Source: Rhodocyclales bacterium (lineage in GTDB: Bacteria; Pseudomonadota; Gammaproteobacteria; Burkholderiales; Rhodocyclaceae). From it: DNA of 64,000 nt. Below the pieces are notes generated by a model. The model saw nothing but the letters and a program-made list of their open reading frames with translations, did not search any database and was not told the origin of the DNA. The DNA lies in NCBI GenBank assembly GCA_028292505.1, contig JAQGMF010000038.1:53854-117853 (forward strand). Direction: 5' to 3'. Shown here one piece after another: positions 36,569 to 45,130 of the stretch (positions are counted from its first letter, which is position 1; each line of letters starts with the position of its first letter). A program made the translations under genes and the position numbers.

Positions 36569-37663
36569 TTATTTCCCCAGCAAAGCCTCAAGCAATTCCG
36601 GGCGCCAGCGCTCGGCGCGCGGATCGTAAGCGCCAAAGCCAGCGCCGAATTCCCAATATGCCCAATTGATACCGCGTCGCTCGGCCGCATCGCGCACCGC
36701 GCGGGTATAGGCCGCGCGCACGGCTGTGGGTGCCTTGCTGTAAGCGCCGAACTCGCCTAGCCAAAGCGGATAAGCATTGCGCTGCCCCCAGGCTTGCGCG
36801 ATTTCCAGCCCGCGCGCGATGCGTGCACGCTGCTCGTCGCTGCAACAGCTCACTCCTAGAGGACGCATCGGCTTGACCCACTCCGCGCCCTGGTGCGTGA
36901 AGTCGAAGGGGTCATAGTCGTGGATCGTGACGATCAGGTTCGGGTCGGGCGGTAGCTGCAGTTGGGCCAGCGCATCGGCGCTGTTCCAGCGCCCTGGCCC
37001 AATTATGACAATGCGCTGTGGATTGCTCTGCCGCACGATACGCAGTGCGCGCGATGCCATGTCGTTCCAGTCCCTGTCGAGGGGGCCGTGCGGCTCGTTG
37101 AAGAGTTCGAACAGCAAATGGGGCGAGCGATCCTTGTAGCGCGCGGCGATCTGTTCCCACAGCTTGAAGAAACGCAGCTGCAGCACCACGTCGTCCACTC
37201 GCGCCTCGGCTGGGTCGAGGCGGTCGCCCGTCAATTGACGGTAATGATGCACATTGAGTACGACATACATGCCGCGCGCCAGGAAAGCATCCACCGTTTC
37301 GTCGATGCGCCGGGCGAAGGCTTCGTCGATGATTGCATCGGCGTCGGTCGTAGCGTGGTTGCTCCAGCGCACCGGAATGCGCACCGTCGTAAAGCCCGCC
37401 GCGCTGATCTTGTCGACATACTCGGCGCGCATCGGCAGGTCCCAGTCGCCGTTGCCCTGCGGCGACTCGAACACGTTGCCAAGGTTGATGCCGCGGCCAA
37501 GCGCGCGTGCGGTATCGACTGCTTGCGCGGAAGCCGTGACGCGTCCATTGGATTCGGCATACAGCGGAAACGGAATGGTGGACGATGGCTGCGCGCACGC
37601 ACCGAGCGCCAGGCAACCCATGATCCAAGCGAGAAGCATTACCCGGTGTTTTTGTAGTTTCAT
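36569..37663 (-). CDS. GH5-family cellulase-like lipoprotein
   Basis: 364 residues. The signal peptide ends in lipobox LALGAC, so it is probably a lipoprotein. The (beta/alpha)8 glycosidase features are RGINLGNVFESP, VRIPVRWSNH, VVLNVHHYRQL, acid/base Glu in LLFELFNEPHG and nucleophile Glu in LWLGEFGAY. It should hydrolyse beta-1,4-glucans or related polymers. Its ATG overlaps the stop of the TrmB-like gene (ATGA), placing an extracellular glycosidase in an operon with tRNA-modification genes, an odd association. Confidence 0.88.
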   Translation of the reverse strand: MKLQKHRVMLLAWIMGCLALGACAQPSSTIPFPLYAESNGRVTASAQAVDTARALGRGINLGNVFESPQGNGDWDLPMRAEYVDKISAAGFTTVRIPVRWSNHATTDADAIIDEAFARRIDETVDAFLARGMYVVLNVHHYRQLTGDRLDPAEARVDDVVLQLRFFKLWEQIAARYKDRSPHLLFELFNEPHGPLDRDWNDMASRALRIVRQSNPQRIVIIGPGRWNSADALAQLQLPPDPNLIVTIHDYDPFDFTHQGAEWVKPMRPLGVSCCSDEQRARIARGLEIAQAWGQRNAYPLWLGEFGAYSKAPTAVRAAYTRAVRDAAERRGINWAYWEFGAGFGAYDPRAERWRPELLEALLGK

Positions 37664-38316
37664 GACAAGTGTGTAACTAGTCGATATAGCGTTTGACCTG
37701 AATCGCGGTATTTCCGCTCGAAAGGCGTCAAGGGCTCGCCGGCTTCGAAGGCTTCGACCTGCGGCGTCTTGCCGCTCAGCAAGCCGATGGCCAGCGCCAG
37801 CTCGTCGACGTAGATAGACCAGTTGCTACGGCACTCCAGCCGCCCCCCCAGCGCTATCAAGGCCGGGAATATGGGGCTGCCATGCCAGCGACGCGACAGA
37901 TGGCCGATCTTCGGCCAAGGATTCGGGTAAAGCAAATAGTGGCGATCGAGCCGGATACCGGCCTGCCCGAGCAAACGCCAGAAATCCGTCAGGTCGGCAC
38001 GCGCGAAGAAAGCGTTGGGCGGCACCGCTTCGGGCTTGCCGCGCGACAGGCGATCCTCGGACTGATCGACGCCCAGCACGAAGTGATGCGGGTGCGCCAG
38101 CGCCAGCTGCAGCGTGCTCCAGCCGACGCCGCAACCAGCATCGAGCAGGAGCGGGGCACGCCGATCCCAGTGTGCCATGACATTGTCAAATGCGACCTGA
38201 CTGCTTGGCGCGATCGGTTTGCGAAAAGACGCGTCACGGTGCTTGAGCACTAACGCCGCGAGCTTCTCGTGCGGCCCGCTTTGCGCGCTGTCAATGATGC
38301 GCGAGTTCGCGTACAT
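37660..38316 (-). CDS. TrmB-like SAM-dependent methyltransferase
   Basis: 218 residues from the ATG at 38316, overlapping the dus gene end by 26 bases. Motif I is LLLDAGCGVGWSTLQLALAH. The YLLYPNPWPKIGHLSRRWHG segment corresponds to the FPDPWPKxRHxxRR of tRNA (guanine-46-N7) methyltransferases but differs at key places. It is therefore a TrmB-superfamily enzyme, perhaps with another substrate. Linkage to a dihydrouridine synthase supports a tRNA target. Confidence 0.8.
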   Translation of the reverse strand: MYANSRIIDSAQSGPHEKLAALVLKHRDASFRKPIAPSSQVAFDNVMAHWDRRAPLLLDAGCGVGWSTLQLALAHPHHFVLGVDQSEDRLSRGKPEAVPPNAFFARADLTDFWRLLGQAGIRLDRHYLLYPNPWPKIGHLSRRWHGSPIFPALIALGGRLECRSNWSIYVDELALAIGLLSGKTPQVEAFEAGEPLTPFERKYRDSGQTLYRLVTHLS

Positions 38317-39343
38317 CGCCGGCAACGTCCATGACGCCAATGAAAGTCTGCAGGATTATCTGAACGTCATGCGCCTCGCGCAGCGGCCGCACGGCCTGGT
38401 ATAGCAGTTCGGCTTGCGTGTAGTTGCGTCGCAGAAGGTTGAGCCATTGCTTGAGCCGACCGGGCGCGTGCCGCGCCTCGACCTTGCGCTGCACGCCCTG
38501 CCAGAATGCATGAATGAAGGGACGCAGCGCATGCCAATCGTCGTCCGGACTGCACCCTGCCTGAGCACGCAAATGGCAGCGGATGCGCGCGGCGAGAAAC
38601 GGATCGGCCACCGCGCCACGGCCCAGCATCACATCGCGCAAGCCGCTTTCAGCGCGACAACGCAAATAGTCATCGACTGTCCATATCTCGCCATTGGCCA
38701 CTACCGGAATATTCACGGCCTCGGCAATGCGCGCGATCCACGGCCAATGCGCCGGGGGACGATAACCTTCTTCTTTTGTGCGGGCATGCACCACCAGCAT
38801 TTGCGCGCCGCCATCAGCCAGCGCCTGCGCCGCTTCCACGGCACGCGATTTGTCCTGCACGCCGAGCCGCATCTTGGCAGTGAAAGGCACACGACCGGCG
38901 ATGGCGCGGCTGACTTGTGCAGCGATATCGCCAAGCAGCTCGGGTTCGTCGAGCAGCACTGCTCCGCCGCGATGGCGATTCACTGTCGGTGCGGGACAAC
39001 CGAAATTGAGATCGATACCGGCAGGCTCAAGTTCGGCCAGCCGATCTGCGTTTTCCGCCATGCATGCAGGCTCGGAGCCCAGCAGTTGCACACGCACCGG
39101 TGTACCTGCCGCGGTGCGCGAGCCTTCGAGAAGCTCGGGTGCAATGCGCGTGAAAAAGCGCAGCGGCAACAAGGTGCCGGACACACGTGCAAACTCGGTC
39201 ACGCACCAGTCATATTCGGTAGCGTCGGTCAGCACGCGTCGCATGATTTCATCGACCATGCCCTCCATCGGTGCAAGCAGCAGACGCGGCGCGTTCGGCA
39301 ACGAGGTGAATGAGCTTGCGAAAGGAGTGTCGGAGCACAGCAT
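38291..39343 (-). CDS. dusC: tRNA-dihydrouridine(16) synthase
   Basis: 350-residue FMN enzyme of the Dus family. It shows LAPMEGMVDEIMRRVL, LNFGCPAPTVNRHRGGAVLL with the catalytic Cys, FTAKMRLG, VVHARTKEEGY and the FMN phosphate-binding VMLGRGAVADP. It reduces uridine to dihydrouridine in tRNA; length and the GMVD start fit DusC. First gene of the dusC/TrmB-like/GH5 operon. Confidence 0.9.
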   Translation of the reverse strand: MLCSDTPFASSFTSLPNAPRLLLAPMEGMVDEIMRRVLTDATEYDWCVTEFARVSGTLLPLRFFTRIAPELLEGSRTAAGTPVRVQLLGSEPACMAENADRLAELEPAGIDLNFGCPAPTVNRHRGGAVLLDEPELLGDIAAQVSRAIAGRVPFTAKMRLGVQDKSRAVEAAQALADGGAQMLVVHARTKEEGYRPPAHWPWIARIAEAVNIPVVANGEIWTVDDYLRCRAESGLRDVMLGRGAVADPFLAARIRCHLRAQAGCSPDDDWHALRPFIHAFWQGVQRKVEARHAPGRLKQWLNLLRRNYTQAELLYQAVRPLREAHDVQIILQTFIGVMDVAGDVRELAHH

Positions 39344-39469
39344 AGGCGCGTCATGTTATCGTTGCGCCCCTTCAATAGCAAAACGCGCGGGAAGGCATAC
39401 GGACAGCCATTCCTGTTTTCTTCAAGGTCCGGGTACGGGGAGCCGGTTAGCCGGCAGGTGTGGTGAATT

Positions 39470-39946
39470 GTGATTGTTGTCGACCTGATCTGTGAGCATC
39501 AACACCGTTTCGAAGGCTGGTTCGCTCACAGCGACGATGTGGAATCGCAGCAGCGACGCGGCCTGCTGACCTGCGCGATATGCGGTTCGCGCGAAATGCG
39601 TCGCCTGCCTTCGGCGCCGCACGTCCAACGCGAAGGCGCCGGCGACGAACGAACAGAAGCACAAGAACCTGCGGCCGGCGCCAGCACCAGCGTTGTCGAG
39701 CAAGGCGTTGTCACAGGTGGGCAGGCGCAACATCTACTACAACTGCTGGTGAAGAAGCTGCAGGAAAGCGCTGCGCAATCCGAGGATGTCGGCGAGGCGT
39801 TCACCGTCGAGGTGCGCCGCATCCATTTCGGCGACGCTGAAGCGCGCGCCATTCGTGGTCTGGCCACTGCGCAGGAGGTGGAAAGCCTGCTTGAGGAAGG
39901 AATCAGCGTGCTGCCAATTCCTCCCGCCAAGGAAGACTTACATTAG
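39470..39946 (+). CDS. DUF1178 family protein
   Basis: 158 residues from a GTG at 39470. Family hallmarks: VVDLICEHQHRFEGWF, then a C-x2-C pair in LLTCAICGSREMRRLPSAPHV, likely binding zinc, and C-terminal EARAIRGLATAQEVESLLEEGI. Cytoplasmic, function unknown. Divergent from dusC. Confidence 0.9.
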   Translation: MIVVDLICEHQHRFEGWFAHSDDVESQQRRGLLTCAICGSREMRRLPSAPHVQREGAGDERTEAQEPAAGASTSVVEQGVVTGGQAQHLLQLLVKKLQESAAQSEDVGEAFTVEVRRIHFGDAEARAIRGLATAQEVESLLEEGISVLPIPPAKEDLH

Positions 39947-39997
39947 GGCGACGCTGAGCGTATATGAATTTGTCATTGCGGCCTAAGCCCCAATTTC

Positions 39998-40078
39998 CGT
40001 CATTCCCGCGAAAGCGGGAATCCACTTGTACGTGAGGCCTGTGCCACCGAGTGGATTCCCGCTTTCGCGGGAATGACG
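39998..40078. repeat. Paired ATTCCCGC-GAAA-GCGGGAAT hairpin element
   Basis: Full-length copy with perfect arms at both ends and a loop ACGTGAGGCCTGTGCCACCG, close to the loop of the 23505-23585 copy. It lies between the DUF1178 gene and the small ORF at 40091. Confidence 0.85.
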
Positions 40079-40090
40079 ATCAATGTTTCT

Positions 40091-40243
40091 TTAAATCGAA
40101 GTGCGGCGCGTGCTGGAAGACTCTGGCACGAAACACATCGGAAAGAAGCTGCTGTCCAACGAAGCCGCCTTGCGCTTGGCCAGCTTGCGCGCCAGACTGA
40201 CGCGCCAATTCCACTTGCTCCAGCTTGTCGGTTTGAATTTCAT
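40091..40243 (-). CDS. 50-aa basic small protein, hypothetical
   Basis: An ATG at 40243 follows a strong GGGAGAACGCA ribosome-binding site. The product begins MKFKPTSWSKWNWRVSLARK and is Lys/Arg/Ser/Trp-rich with no membrane helix. It lies about 90 bases downstream of the phosphodiesterase-like gene on the same strand, so it could be a distal operon member. No family is recognised. It is too short to be called by usual length cut-offs. Confidence 0.45.
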   Translation of the reverse strand: MKFKPTSWSKWNWRVSLARKLAKRKAASLDSSFFPMCFVPESSSTRRTSI

Positions 40244-40332
40244 TGCGTTCTCCCGTTGTGGCCCAATTTCACGATATTTTTATTTTCGGGAAGACTAACG
40301 GGCGCAAATGACAACAGGCTGACAGTGTCGTT

Positions 40333-41589
40333 TCAGTCTGATGACGCTGGCGGCGAAAGAATCAACGGCACCCTCATTTCGCCCGCGCTCAAACCGCCAT
40401 GCACACCCAGCATGACATGGCCTTGTTCCCCATCGCAGTAGTCCAGCACCGTCCAGTCGTCGCGCGGCACAAGCAGACAATCGCCGCCACGCAATCGCGC
40501 ATCCATGTTCTTCCCCGGCCCGAACAGGCCCGCCTCGAATGCGGTCGCAGCAGATATGGCATGCAGACGATCACCGAAGCGCTCGGCGATACGTGCCGCG
40601 AACACCTGCTGATATTCCGCTTTGACATGACAATAGGCCGCGCGCCGCTCGCCGGTCAGCGGCCCGCGCAGCATGGCGTACAGGTCGGCATGATCGGACA
40701 GGACGATCTGTCTCTCTGGCGGATTGTCGATGAAACCATGGTCGGCGGTGACAACGAATTGTGCAGTCGGGAGAAGACTGCGCATCTGCGCGTAGGCATG
40801 GTCCAGCCGCGCCAGCACATCACGCGATTGCCCCGACGCCATGCCAAAGTCATGTCCGGCCGCGTCGAGTAAAGGCGTATAGGCGTAGATGAATTTCTGC
40901 GTGTCGCGCGCGCCCATCTCGGTGGCGGCCCGGAACACGCTCCAGGCCAGACTGTCCAGCGTCTCGTAGGCATACACCAAAGCCTGATGGCGATGATGAC
41001 GACTGTACGGGCCATTGGCCAGCTCCGGCAGTGTGACGAAGCGCGAAGCACGTCGCGCTGTCTGCAACATCGGCGGCGTCTGCAGCAGACGCGCCAGCAA
41101 AGCCTCATCGTCAATCGACCCACCGCCACGATGGCGCATGGGCAGCGGCGCGACGATGGAATCTGTCGCCTCATCGCGCACGTACCAACCCAGCAGGCCA
41201 TGAATGGCTGCGGGCTCGGCGGTCATCAAAGTCGTGATGGCAGTCGCGGTGGTCGACGGGAAAACGGAGGTCAACGATTGGCTGCGCTCACGCCAGAGAT
41301 TGGGCGCGATGTCGCGATTGCGCGATAGAAAGGCATCGCCGAGGCCATCGATCAGGAAGAAAACCAGCGTGTCGGCATGCCCCCAAGTCTGCGAGGCCGC
41401 CGTACCATCGCATAGCGCAAGGTCACGATAGTCTGCAGGGACGTTCGCGCCGCAAGCCCTTGCCAGTGAAACGGCGAGATTGAAAAGACCACCGCCGTCG
41501 TAATCCGGCCAGACTAAACCGTCTGCATACCAATTGGCAGGCAGTCCCGTGCGTTGGGCCAGCTCTGATTTTTTACTTGTACTCGACAT
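40333..41589 (-). CDS. Alkaline-phosphatase-superfamily phosphodiesterase/nucleotide pyrophosphatase-like protein
   Basis: 418 residues. Metal-binding and catalytic segments are present: FFLIDGLGDAF with the first Asp, nucleophile Thr in FPSTTATAITTLMT, DAAGHDFG, TADHGFID and GVHGGLSAGEM with the last His. These match type I phosphodiesterase/nucleotide pyrophosphatase enzymes. No signal peptide is visible, so it may be cytoplasmic. Substrate unknown. The ATG is near the family start. Confidence 0.88.
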   Translation of the reverse strand: MSSTSKKSELAQRTGLPANWYADGLVWPDYDGGGLFNLAVSLARACGANVPADYRDLALCDGTAASQTWGHADTLVFFLIDGLGDAFLSRNRDIAPNLWRERSQSLTSVFPSTTATAITTLMTAEPAAIHGLLGWYVRDEATDSIVAPLPMRHRGGGSIDDEALLARLLQTPPMLQTARRASRFVTLPELANGPYSRHHRHQALVYAYETLDSLAWSVFRAATEMGARDTQKFIYAYTPLLDAAGHDFGMASGQSRDVLARLDHAYAQMRSLLPTAQFVVTADHGFIDNPPERQIVLSDHADLYAMLRGPLTGERRAAYCHVKAEYQQVFAARIAERFGDRLHAISAATAFEAGLFGPGKNMDARLRGGDCLLVPRDDWTVLDYCDGEQGHVMLGVHGGLSAGEMRVPLILSPPASSD

Positions 41590-41637
41590 TCCGCCACCAG
41601 CACAGCGCGCCCATGCTACCGATCACACGCTGAAAAT

Positions 41638-41673
41638 AAAAAAAGAAGGCCAAGTCTGGAGACTTGAACCTTC
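41638..41673 (-). terminator. Rho-independent terminator of tRNA-Gly
   Basis: Leftward, GAAGG and CAAGT pair with ACTTG and CCTTC around a short loop, followed directly by seven T residues. It lies 14 bases after the tRNA-Gly CCA end. Confidence 0.85.
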
Positions 41674-41686
41674 CCTTTTTGAAATC

Positions 41687-41762
41687 TGGAGCGGGAGAAG
41701 AGTCTCGAACTCTCGACCTCAACCTTGGCAAGGTTGCGCTCTACCAACTGAGCTACTCCCGC
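41687..41762 (-). tRNA. tRNA-Gly (anticodon GCC)
   Basis: 76 bases beginning GCGGGAGTAGCTCAGTTGG. The anticodon loop CTTGCCAAG carries GCC. Acceptor GCGGGAG pairs with CTCCCGC, and the T-arm contains GTTCGAGAC. The discriminator is T, and CCA is encoded. All arms are standard. Confidence 0.97.
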
Positions 41763-42075
41763 AAACTTTTATCGTTCTCGTTTAAAACACCGCCATTGGG
41801 CTTAGCTCCGAACGGATCGGCGATTGTACCTGCGCGCCAGAATTTGACAAGCGTTTGGCGCGTTTTTGCGCGCAGTTTTTCCGCAAATGGGTGCGGGACA
41901 GCTGCGCCATATGCACGCTAACCAGCAGAAAATGGTTTTGAGACAAATGCTCTCCGAGCGCATGCGTGATGCATACAGTCTCCCAGAAGTGTACTCGTCT
42001 CCAAATACAACAATTCCTTTGGCATAGTCACGTGCCCATGCGCAAATCTCGCATGAGTGTGCAGACAAGTACGAC
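41763..42075. other. Spacer between tRNA-Gly and NifQ-like gene
   Basis: No gene supported. It holds the tRNA-Gly promoter (41823-41850) and a small GCGCG-TTTTTG-CGCGC hairpin followed by a T-run at about 41860-41882 on the + strand, whose role is unclear. The rest shows nothing I can identify. Confidence 0.5.
41823..41850 (-). promoter_or_regulatory. Sigma-70-type promoter for tRNA-Gly
   Basis: Leftward TTGTCA (-35), 16-base spacer, TACAAT (-10), placing the transcript start about 50 bases before the tRNA 5' end. Both hexamers are close to consensus. Confidence 0.65.
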
Positions 42076-42741
42076 TCAACGGCCGGGGCCGTGTGCGTAA
42101 TCGCCACCGCCCACGCGACGTATGCAACGCTCCGCGCGTTCGGCGAGTTCCTTCTGGAGAAATTTCTTCCATGGCATATCGCTGCGGTTGCGCACCGCCA
42201 GGATCGTAAAGAAATCGTGCAGCAGGTCGTGCAAAACTGTGACAGAAGGCAGGTTCATGTCGCGCCACAATTCTTCTTCACCGAGGCAACTGGTCGCCAC
42301 CGCGTGCGCCAACCAGGTGCCGTCTTCGTCCACAACCGTGCGATGTTGATCGAGCATTGCAACCAGCCCGTTCAGCGCACCCGCCTCTTCGAAAGCAGCG
42401 GGTTGCGTAAGCTCGCCCCAGGCCACACCCATCATCCTGCCAATGCCGGGAAAGTGCGTCGACAATAAGCGATAAGTCGTTTCGGCGTTCAGACCGAACA
42501 AAGGAAAATAGCGCACGCCTCGCACCTGCCAGCTGTGCGCAATGGTACCGGCCAAGGCCTGCGTTACGCCGTATCCCGGACGCGAAGCCAATGCCATCAA
42601 TGCTTTATGTACGCTGTTCTCTGCCGTCTTGGCGGGGCTTGGAAATTCCTGGCCAGAGCGCGCGCGCATCGAGGAGTGAGAAGCGGCATGCGCAGGAGAA
42701 CGAGGAGGATTATGCGATGGATTGTGACCCATGGATGGCAT
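42076..42741 (-). CDS. NifQ-like protein with degenerate C-terminal cysteine cluster
   Basis: 221 residues from the ATG at 42741, preceded by GGAAGGGAGG. The C-terminal half shows the NifQ pattern: EELWRDMNLPSVTVLHDLL, ILAVRNRSDMPWKKFLQKEL. Genuine NifQ then has a C-x4-C-x2-C-x5-C Fe-S/Mo site; here the tail reads ERCIRRVGGGDYAHGPGR, with one Cys left. NifQ delivers molybdenum for nitrogenase FeMo-co; no nif gene is in the window. It may have a different molybdenum or metal role, or be a decaying relic. Confidence 0.7.
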   Translation of the reverse strand: MPSMGHNPSHNPPRSPAHAASHSSMRARSGQEFPSPAKTAENSVHKALMALASRPGYGVTQALAGTIAHSWQVRGVRYFPLFGLNAETTYRLLSTHFPGIGRMMGVAWGELTQPAAFEEAGALNGLVAMLDQHRTVVDEDGTWLAHAVATSCLGEEELWRDMNLPSVTVLHDLLHDFFTILAVRNRSDMPWKKFLQKELAERAERCIRRVGGGDYAHGPGR

Positions 42742-42941
42742 GACGACCTCCCTTCCAAAGCGCGATATCATCGAGAAACTTCACACCGGACGGCTGACGT
42801 ACTTCTCAGTGTAAAGATAGCAAGCATCATTCCACTTGCCCCGCGTTCAACGCCATCATCAACGTCCTTGCAGCGTCTTCATCGACGTGTTATCGCGCCT
42901 CGCCACAATGCATCGCGGCGCCGGCGAAAGGTTGCTCATCC

Positions 42942-44471
42942 ATGTCCAATCCGATGTCCGATCCCAATTCTCGCGACAGCATTTCTGGAAGCCATTTCGC
43001 GCTGGAGCGACTGCCTTTCGACAATAGCTTCGCCCGTCTGCCTGCGGCATTCCATACACGACTCGCACCAACGCCATTGCCTGAGCCATATCTCGTTGGC
43101 ATAAGTCCGGATGCAGTCGCGCTACTGGGCATCGATCCGGGCGATCTGACAGATCCGCAGATTGCCAAGACATTCGCCGAATACTTCTCCGGCAATCAGC
43201 GCCTGCCCGGCAGCGAACCGCTGGCTGCCGTCTATTCCGGTCACCAGTTCGGCGTGTGGGCTGGTCAACTCGGCGATGGCCGCGCGCACTTGCTTGGCGG
43301 CGTGCGCACGCGCGATGGCGTGTGGGAGATGCAACTCAAGGGCGCCGGGCAGACGCCCTACTCGCGCTTTGCAGATGGTCGTGCCGTGTTGCGCTCGTCG
43401 ATCCGCGAATTCCTGTGCTCCGAAGCCATGGACGCCCTGCGCATTCCGACCACGCGTGCGCTCTGCGTCGTCGGTTCGGACGCACCCGTGCAACGCGAAA
43501 CCATCGAAACCGCCGCCGTGGTGACGCGGCTGGCGCCGAGTTTCGTGCGCTTCGGCTCGTTCGAACACTGGGCGGCGCACGGTCGTGACGCAGAGGTCAG
43601 GCAGCTCGCTGATTATGTCATTGGCAATTTTCGCCCGGAGCTGCGCGATGCGGACAAGCCTTACGAAGCCCTGCTTGCCGACATCGCACGACGCACCGGC
43701 GTCATGATCGCGCACTGGCAGGCCGTCGGCTTTATGCACGGCGTGATGAATACCGACAATATGTCCATCCTCGGCCTCACACTGGATTATGGTCCGTTCG
43801 GTTTCATGGAAGCCTTCGATGCCGGCCACATCTGCAACCACTCTGACACGCACGGACGCTACGCTTTTCACGCCCAGCCGCGCATCGCTCACTGGAACCT
43901 GTTGGCGCTGACGCATGCATTGCGCTCCCTGGTCGGCCCGATTGAAAATGCACGCAGCATTGTGGACGAAGCTTACGTCGCCGCCTTCGAGACGCAATTT
44001 ATGCAACTGACGCGCGACAAACTCGGCTTCGCAACCGAGCAGGCTGGCGATGAAGCATTCATCGGCGCAACTTTCGATCTGCTGCAAGCTCAGCACCTCG
44101 ACTACACCAGCTTCTTCCGCACGTTGAGCCATCTTTCTGGCGACCCGTCGGCGGATGCGAGCTTGCGCGATCAATTCCCCGACAGGGAAGCGGGCGATGC
44201 CTGGCTAGCGCAATGGCGCGCACGGCTGTCGCAGGAAATGAGCGATGACGGGCCACGCCAAGCCCGCATGCTGACGCAGAATCCCAAATACATATTGCGC
44301 AACTGGCTTGCAGAAGCGGCCATCCGCCAGGCTCGCGCCGGAGATTTCTCCGAAGTGGTGCGTGTGCTCGAATGCTTGCGCAAACCCTTCGACGAACAGC
44401 CACAATTCGAGCACTACGCTGCCCTACCACCGGACTGGGCCGCAGGCCTGGAAGTCAGCTGTTCGAGCTGA
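42942..44471 (+). CDS. selO: SelO/YdiU protein adenylyltransferase
   Basis: 509-residue pseudokinase-fold AMPylator. Segments include [35 protein letters not shown] [23 protein letters not shown] written around residue 130, and [26 protein letters not shown] with metal-binding Asn/Asp. The C-terminus VSCSS holds the conserved Cys that is selenocysteine in eukaryotic SelO. It transfers AMP to Ser/Thr/Tyr of redox proteins in E. coli. The next gene on the same strand is a thioredoxin. Confidence 0.93.
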   Translation: MSNPMSDPNSRDSISGSHFALERLPFDNSFARLPAAFHTRLAPTPLPEPYLVGISPDAVALLGIDPGDLTDPQIAKTFAEYFSGNQRLPGSEPLAAVYSGHQFGVWAGQLGDGRAHLLGGVRTRDGVWEMQLKGAGQTPYSRFADGRAVLRSSIREFLCSEAMDALRIPTTRALCVVGSDAPVQRETIETAAVVTRLAPSFVRFGSFEHWAAHGRDAEVRQLADYVIGNFRPELRDADKPYEALLADIARRTGVMIAHWQAVGFMHGVMNTDNMSILGLTLDYGPFGFMEAFDAGHICNHSDTHGRYAFHAQPRIAHWNLLALTHALRSLVGPIENARSIVDEAYVAAFETQFMQLTRDKLGFATEQAGDEAFIGATFDLLQAQHLDYTSFFRTLSHLSGDPSADASLRDQFPDREAGDAWLAQWRARLSQEMSDDGPRQARMLTQNPKYILRNWLAEAAIRQARAGDFSEVVRVLECLRKPFDEQPQFEHYAALPPDWAAGLEVSCSS

Positions 44472-44534
44472 GTGCGACGCGCACCCAATTCTGTTTCCAA
44501 CCGCAATTTTCCGACCTCACGGAGCGAGATCATC

Positions 44535-44915
44535 ATGACCACCCTGGAAATCACCGAAGACAATTTCAACGACACCATCGAGAACAATGCAATTGTCATT
44601 CTCGATTTCTGGGCCGAATGGTGCGGACCCTGCAAGGGCTTTGCGCCCGTTTTCGAAGCGGCATCAGAGCTTCACCGGGACATCGTTTTCGGCAAGATCG
44701 ATACGGAGGCACAACAAGGACTTGCAGGCGCCTTCGACATCCGTTCGATTCCGACCCTGATGATTCTGCGCGAGCAGATCATGATCTTCCGCGAATCAGG
44801 CGCCTTGCCGGCCAGTGCTTTCGAGAATCTCATTACCCAGGCACGCGCGCTGGACATGGAGGAAGTCCGCGCCAATGTCGCCGCGCAGGAAGACGAGGAT
44901 AGCGAGGACAGCTAG
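44535..44915 (+). CDS. Thioredoxin-family protein
   Basis: 126 residues from the ATG at 44535. Active site FWAEWCGPCKGF (WCGPC) and cis-Pro in IRSIPTLMI are intact. The C-terminus is extended by an acidic tail (AAQEDEDSEDS). It should reduce protein disulfides in the cytoplasm. It lies 63 bases after selO and may be co-transcribed; SelO and thioredoxin/glutaredoxin are functionally linked in redox control. Confidence 0.9.
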   Translation: MTTLEITEDNFNDTIENNAIVILDFWAEWCGPCKGFAPVFEAASELHRDIVFGKIDTEAQQGLAGAFDIRSIPTLMILREQIMIFRESGALPASAFENLITQARALDMEEVRANVAAQEDEDSEDS

Positions 44916-44991
44916 TGTCGTGCTTTGTAAATGACGGACTATTGACGCACCCCGTCAATTCAGCAGCACCGCACTCACTAACCGAGAAATG

Positions 44992-45015
44992 AAAAAAGCC
45001 CTGGACAGGGCTTTC
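44992..45015. terminator. Bidirectional Rho-independent terminator
   Basis: AAAGCCCTG pairs with CAGGGCTTT across a two-base gap, flanked by an A-run on the left and T-rich sequence on the right. It follows thioredoxin on + and the tRNA-Cys fragment on the other strand. Confidence 0.7.
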
Positions 45016-45040
45016 GAATTTTTGAACAAGCGCTGATTAT

Positions 45041-45080
45041 TGGAGGCGCGAGCCGTAGTCGAACTGACCTACACGGTGTT
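45041..45080 (-). pseudogene. 3' fragment resembling tRNA-Cys
   Basis: Leftward, the sequence ends GTTCGACTACGGCTCGCGCCTCCA and is preceded by CCGTGTAGGTCA. It matches the variable-loop, T-arm and acceptor 3' strand of betaproteobacterial tRNA-Cys, including CCA. The D-arm and anticodon arm are missing and the T-stem has mismatches. A terminator follows, as for a real tRNA. It is probably an attachment-site remnant at the edge of an integrated element. Confidence 0.55.
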
Positions 45081-45130
45081 CTGAATTTTGAGTTTTGCAA
45101 GAGGCTCGGTAGACAGACCCAGCCCCACCG

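Noticed and set aside
41860..41882. GCGCG hairpin with T-run as a + strand terminator
   Set aside because: No + strand gene ends upstream, so there is nothing for it to terminate.
41802..42107. Cys-containing minus-strand frame (CEICAW) as the missing NifQ metal-site tail
   Set aside because: It is in another frame, its spacing does not match C-x4-C-x2-C-x5-C, and the NifQ-like frame ends cleanly.
45041..45120. Functional tRNA-Cys
   Set aside because: D-arm and anticodon arm cannot be folded and the T-stem has mismatches. A TTGCAAA near 45098 is ~20 bases out of place.
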